Assembly (NCBI GenBank): GCA_031538895.1
Contig: JAVKLU010000078.1
Location: 1-34,796, forward strand
Origin: JAVKLU01 sp031538895
GTDB lineage: Bacteria; Pseudomonadota; Gammaproteobacteria; Burkholderiales; Burkholderiaceae
Reading direction: 5' to 3'
DNA length: 34,796 nt
In this document: positions 33,993 through 34,796 of the stretch, in pieces
Numbering within the stretch: position 1 is the first letter of the stretch
How the letters are laid out: each line of letters begins with the position of its first letter
Position numbers and translations under genes: made by a program
The notes under the pieces: model-generated
The model's database searches: none
Told to the model about the DNA's origin: nothing
What the model saw: the letters and a program-made list of their open reading frames with translations, nothing else

Positions 33993-34796
33993 ATGCTTAA
34001 ACCTTGCAAAATTTATGGTGTCATTCTGATCAGTTTATCAATCTTGTTTTCTGCCGCAATATCAGCTCAAGGTCTTACCGATACGCAAGTTATGGGCGAA
34101 GTCAAACCGGCATTAAAAAGCGCTGTTGAAGCTAATTTTGATCAGGCATTAACTCAAAAAAATAAATGGTATTTTTCTTGGGGTTACAGTCGGCAGCAGT
34201 ATGCGCCCTCGGATATTCACGTTTCTCAACCAAGTTTGGGCAATGACTTTACAGTGCATCAAGTCAAAGCCAGTGACTTTCCCACTGATCTACAAGGCAC
34301 TATAGACTCTATCGTCAGCCTAGATGTCACGGGCCCACAAGAAAACATTCGGGTGGGCAAATTTATGAATTCAGAGGAAAGCTTTGCGCTTGAGTTTTCA
34401 CTGGATCACAGTAAATACAACACCGACATTGGTCAAACCGCAAGGGTGACTGGCACGATTGATCACAAATCCGTTGATACGCAAATGGTGTTGAGTGATC
34501 GCGACTTTCGTTATAACTTGCACAATGGTTTGAATCACCTGATGGTGAACGCGGTGTGGTTCAAACATTTAGCAGGGCCAGAGAAAAAACCTGGCGATTT
34601 ACAGTTGCTTAGCCGCTTGGGCGCTGGTATTTTATTGCCGCACGCAGACAATACAATTTTGGGTAAAGACAATCAAGTTGGCCCCAAAGGGGAGAATGTA
34701 TGCTGTTTCGCCAGCAATGATTGGTGGCAAGTGAATGGTTGGACGATAGGGACTGAGGTCGGTGTGCGCTACACGATTTACAAATCAATATTCTTA
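33993..34796 (+). CDS. Outer-membrane-type beta-barrel protein, truncated by window end
   Basis: An open frame from the ATG at 33993 runs for 268 codons to the last base without a stop, so the gene continues beyond the window. A signal peptide ends near residue 25 (AISA). The mature part has alternating hydrophobic/polar strands and motifs such as WYFSWGYSRQQYAPSDIHV and FALEFSLDHSKYNTD. These resemble a conserved but uncharacterised outer-membrane protein family, as I remember it. It is 14 bp downstream of gspE and could be cotranscribed. Function unknown; a porin-like or lipid-modifying barrel are both possible. Confidence 0.7.
   Translation, partial: MLKPCKIYGVILISLSILFSAAISAQGLTDTQVMGEVKPALKSAVEANFDQALTQKNKWYFSWGYSRQQYAPSDIHVSQPSLGNDFTVHQVKASDFPTDLQGTIDSIVSLDVTGPQENIRVGKFMNSEESFALEFSLDHSKYNTDIGQTARVTGTIDHKSVDTQMVLSDRDFRYNLHNGLNHLMVNAVWFKHLAGPEKKPGDLQLLSRLGAGILLPHADNTILGKDNQVGPKGENVCCFASNDWWQVNGWTIGTEVGVRYTIYKSIFL

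Overview
The window is an ordinary-looking bacterial chromosome segment, almost certainly from a betaproteobacterium. Burkholderiales-like is my best guess, made from protein resemblance alone: a TctD/TctE-like response regulator and sensor pair, a HemY-type membrane protein, an RNB nuclease followed by a TonB-like gene, an rpmH-rnpA-yidD-yidC-mnmE block, LpxC and type II secretion genes. The envelope is Gram-negative. Coding density is high, intergenic DNA is AT-rich, and no rRNA, tRNA, phage or CRISPR was seen.

Layout. 1-1950: pilD and coaE (overlapping ATGA) sit between two direct copies of a 143-bp element with terminal inverted repeats. 2060-6373 (+): hemY, recG, lpxC. 6406-10911 (-): a two-component system (regulator then kinase) followed by a small subunit and a large subunit of a Na+/solute symporter, which the pair probably controls. 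11121-16717 (+): an RNB exoribonuclease, a TonB-like protein, cysE, and a yadG/yadH-type ABC exporter. 16746-18896 (-): pth and bepA. 19124-25457 (+): htpG, a third copy of the 143-bp element, then rpmH, rnpA, yidD, yidC and mnmE. dnaA and an origin are not beside rpmH. 25751-26758 (+): an unrecognised exported protein with an Ala/Pro/Val tandem repeat, with its own strong promoter and terminator. 26890-30162 (+): an HMW1C-like cytoplasmic N-glycosyltransferase tightly linked to thyA and folA. 30391-34796 (+): gspD, gspE and a truncated outer-membrane-type protein where gspF might be expected.

Connections. PilD at the left end could process the pseudopilins of the system to which GspD and GspE belong. 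YidC, YidD, BepA, LpxC and GspD all serve envelope assembly. The glycosyltransferase adds a possible protein N-glucosylation activity, but no adhesin or HMW1B-type partner is visible.

Most interesting. The 143-bp element is a MITE-like family. Both complete copies have 4-bp target duplications (TTAA, TAAT) that contain the stop codon of the upstream gene, in the same orientation, and the third predicts TTAG. The orphan N-glycosyltransferase in a thyA-folA cluster and the neighbouring repeat protein are next. Short in-frame tandem duplications recur in coaE, lpxC and the repeat protein, and a further one lies in front of the RNB gene. Nothing here proves a wholly new system.
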